Assembly (NCBI RefSeq): GCF_039539005.1
Contig: NZ_BAABCP010000002.1
Coordinates: 186,001-250,000 of the forward strand
Length of the DNA stretch: 64,000 bases
Origin: Microbacterium soli
Lineage (GTDB): Bacteria > Actinomycetota > Actinomycetes > Actinomycetales > Microbacteriaceae
Reading direction: 5' to 3'
Made by a program: the position numbers and the translations under genes. A model generated the notes under the pieces. That model made no database searches. It saw only the letters and a program-made list of their open reading frames with translations, and was not told the origin of the DNA. This document shows, piece by piece, positions 62,688 through 64,000 of this stretch (the first letter of the stretch is position 1; each line of letters opens with the position of its first letter).

Positions 62688-63508
62688 CGCCAGGCGACGC
62701 GAGCCCTCGCGCGGCTCTGGTCGACACGGCCGACAAGGCCCTCCTGGCCCGGCACAACCCGTGGTCGCTCACCGGGGTCCCGATGGACGCTGCACGTCCG
62801 GGAGCGTACGTGCAGCGTCCGGGGCCCTGGTTCCGGAGCGACCGCGGCGACTTCGCCTGGGCCTCCCTCGGGATGCTCGTGGATCACGGCCTCAGCATGG
62901 TGCTCCTCGACGGTCATCCGCCGGGCATGAACGGCATGGTCACCACGGAGCTGTCGATCGACTTCGCCCCGGGGATCGAGCCCGCGGACGGCGCATTCGA
63001 CCTGGACACGCACGTCGTCGGCACGAGCCCCGCGGGCGGGCTGTCGACGGGGCAGGTACGCGACGCGGCGGGCGCCGTGATCGCAACCGCGTCGCTCAGC
63101 GGCCGATACCTCCCCGTCCCCGAAGGGGGATACTTCGAGATGCCTCGCGCCCCGGAGGAGACGGTGCCGCTCTCCGCGATGCTGCCGATGCCGCTGGAAG
63201 CCACCGGCGACGGCGTCATCGGCACGCTCGCGTCGCCGCGATGGCTCGCCAATCCGCGGGGCATCATGCACGGCGGCATCCACACCATCGCGCTCGAGCG
63301 CGTGGCGCGCGAGGCGATCGGCGACGAGCCGTGGCGTCCGGCGTCGATACGCGTCGCGTTCCTGCGGGGTATCCCCGTCGACGACGAGCTCACCGTGACC
63401 GCGACCCGCGTCCACTCCGGTCGCTCGCTCGCGGTCGTGCGGTCGGAGTCGCGCCGGCTCGACGGCAAGCTCGCCGGCGTCGCGACGATCTCCTACGCGC
63501 TGCGCTGA
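62684..63508 (+). CDS. Double-hotdog thioesterase-like protein
   Basis: 274 residues with two hotdog halves; the second contains WLANPRGIMHGGIHTIALERVAREAIG, the PaaI-type motif. The layout matches the protein at 49,959 (HP-G/HGG elements, similar spacing). A TTG start at 62684 overlaps the thiolase stop (TTGA), so translation is coupled. A later ATG (62783) is possible. It may release CoA from dead-end intermediates or from the final product. Confidence 0.75.
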   Translation: MTPGDASPRAALVDTADKALLARHNPWSLTGVPMDAARPGAYVQRPGPWFRSDRGDFAWASLGMLVDHGLSMVLLDGHPPGMNGMVTTELSIDFAPGIEPADGAFDLDTHVVGTSPAGGLSTGQVRDAAGAVIATASLSGRYLPVPEGGYFEMPRAPEETVPLSAMLPMPLEATGDGVIGTLASPRWLANPRGIMHGGIHTIALERVAREAIGDEPWRPASIRVAFLRGIPVDDELTVTATRVHSGRSLAVVRSESRRLDGKLAGVATISYALR

Positions 63509-63606
63509 CGCTCCTCATGTCAGGACCGCGGTCGCGCACCGCCCGCACCCCTCCCCCGTCGCGTCCCCCTTCCCTCGTCGCGTCGACCTACGTCGCCCCT
63601 CCTTTT

Positions 63607-63656
63607 CCGTCGCGACACGCCGCTACGCCGGTCGGCGTTACGGCGTGTCGCGACGG
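63607..63656. terminator. Large hairpin after the thioesterase gene
   Basis: CCGTCGCGACACGCCG (63607–63622) pairs perfectly with CGGCGTGTCGCGACGG (63641–63656). It acts as a terminator or is part of a repeat element. Confidence 0.5.
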
Positions 63657-63705
63657 AGGTTGGCCGGGTTGACGGGGGTGTTACGGCGTGTCGCGACGGA
63701 GGTTG
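63637..63705. repeat. Two 26-bp direct repeats, 43-bp period
   Basis: Units at 63637–63662 and 63680–63705 share GTTACGGCGTGTCGCGACGG plus AGGTTG, and are followed by GTTGACGGGG-like short repeats. The second half of each unit is the right arm of the hairpin at 63607. It looks like an intergenic palindromic (REP-like) element. Confidence 0.75.
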
Positions 63706-63751
63706 AGGGGGTTGACGGGGTTGACGGCGGAGTCGAGGGCAGAATATCCCC

Positions 63752-64000
63752 ATGAATGAGACCGCCGACGTCCGGGTGCTTCGCGAGGCGCGGATGCCCG
63801 ACGGGCGCCTCGCCGACGTCGAGTTGCAGGCGGGGCGCATCCGCTCGATACGCCCCGCCTCGCCCCGCCCCCGGACCGCCGCAACCGCCCCGCCCCGCCC
63901 CGCGACCGCCGCGCCCCGCCCCGGCACCGCCGGCACCGCCGCGCCCAGCTCCGGGACCCCCGGAACCGTGAGGACCGCCGGAACCGCCGGGGCCGTAATC
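63752..64000 (+). CDS. Amidohydrolase-like protein, N-terminus with low-complexity insert (runs off window)
   Basis: An open frame of 83 codons to the window edge. MNETADVRVLREARMPDGRLADVELQAGRIRSIRPA looks like the first strands of a cytosine-deaminase/dihydroorotase-type amidohydrolase. From residue ~38 the sequence turns into an Ala/Pro/Thr/Arg-rich stretch made of CCGCCCC and ACCGCCGG-type units that continues to the end. Such a stretch is unusual at this place in the fold, where the metal site HxH should soon follow. The rest is outside the window. Confidence 0.5.
   Translation, partial: MNETADVRVLREARMPDGRLADVELQAGRIRSIRPASPRPRTAATAPPRPATAAPRPGTAGTAAPSSGTPGTVRTAGTAGAVI

Noticed and set aside
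63637..63705. Direct repeats near the right edge as a CRISPR array
   Set aside because: Only two units, a 17-bp gap, a palindromic extension and no cas genes.

Overview
The window is high-GC actinobacterial DNA, most likely from Microbacteriaceae (Microbacterium- or Leucobacter-like). This rests on the very GC-rich codon use, frequent GTG/TTG starts, the DUF3000–rnd–fadA–fadB–dxs gene order, the sulfurtransferase–SufE pair, and lipoprotein and sortase signals of Gram-positive type. All functional calls come from reading motifs and gene order; no database search was run.

Positions 1–36,036 look like ordinary chromosome plus one accessory catabolic cluster. The order is: the 5' end of thrS; a flavin monooxygenase-like gene divergent from a short-chain reductase and an AMP-forming acyl-CoA synthetase; and a 2,327-residue sortase-anchored surface protein with PKD, VWA, DUF11 and tandem C-terminal repeats. 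Next come two divergent operons (alcohol dehydrogenase / UPF0261 / class II aldolase / creatininase on the minus strand; LacI regulator and a SsuABC-type ABC importer on the plus strand). They share a candidate LacI operator and probably form one import-and-breakdown system for an unknown hydroxylated acid or amide. After these lie four tRNA genes (Val-GAC, Cys, Gly, Val-CAC), a solitary PemK/MazF-type toxin, amt, a YceI protein, zapE, sseA–sufE and a housekeeping beta-oxidation block (fadA, fadB) next to dxs.

Positions about 36,500–64,000 look like a mosaic catabolic island. It holds three CaiB-type CoA-transferases, an enoyl-CoA hydratase, a fused double acyl-CoA dehydrogenase, an aldehyde dehydrogenase, a DUF35 protein with its Ltp2/SCP-x-like partner, an SDR dehydrogenase, a thiolase, two double-hotdog thioesterases, two alpha/beta hydrolases, two TRAP transporter loci and a TetR regulator. 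Together they suggest uptake of an organic acid by TRAP transport, CoA activation by CoA transfer, beta-oxidation-like shortening and retro-aldol or thiolytic cleavage. The substrate cannot be read from the sequence; a branched, cyclic or steroid/terpenoid-type acid is a reasonable guess.

The island shows heavy recent rearrangement. Both DHA2-type MFS exporters are broken (one in-frame TGA, one frameshift). A truncated caiB is fused to a dctM. A 1,286-bp repeat carrying dctP lies on both sides of dctQM. A 26-bp tandem duplication covers the stop codon of the hydratase gene.

A paired TTACSGTAA element with 12-bp spacing recurs in at least six intergenic regions of the island and nowhere obvious in the core part. 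It is the best candidate here for an undescribed regulon, with the island's TetR protein as the likely regulator.
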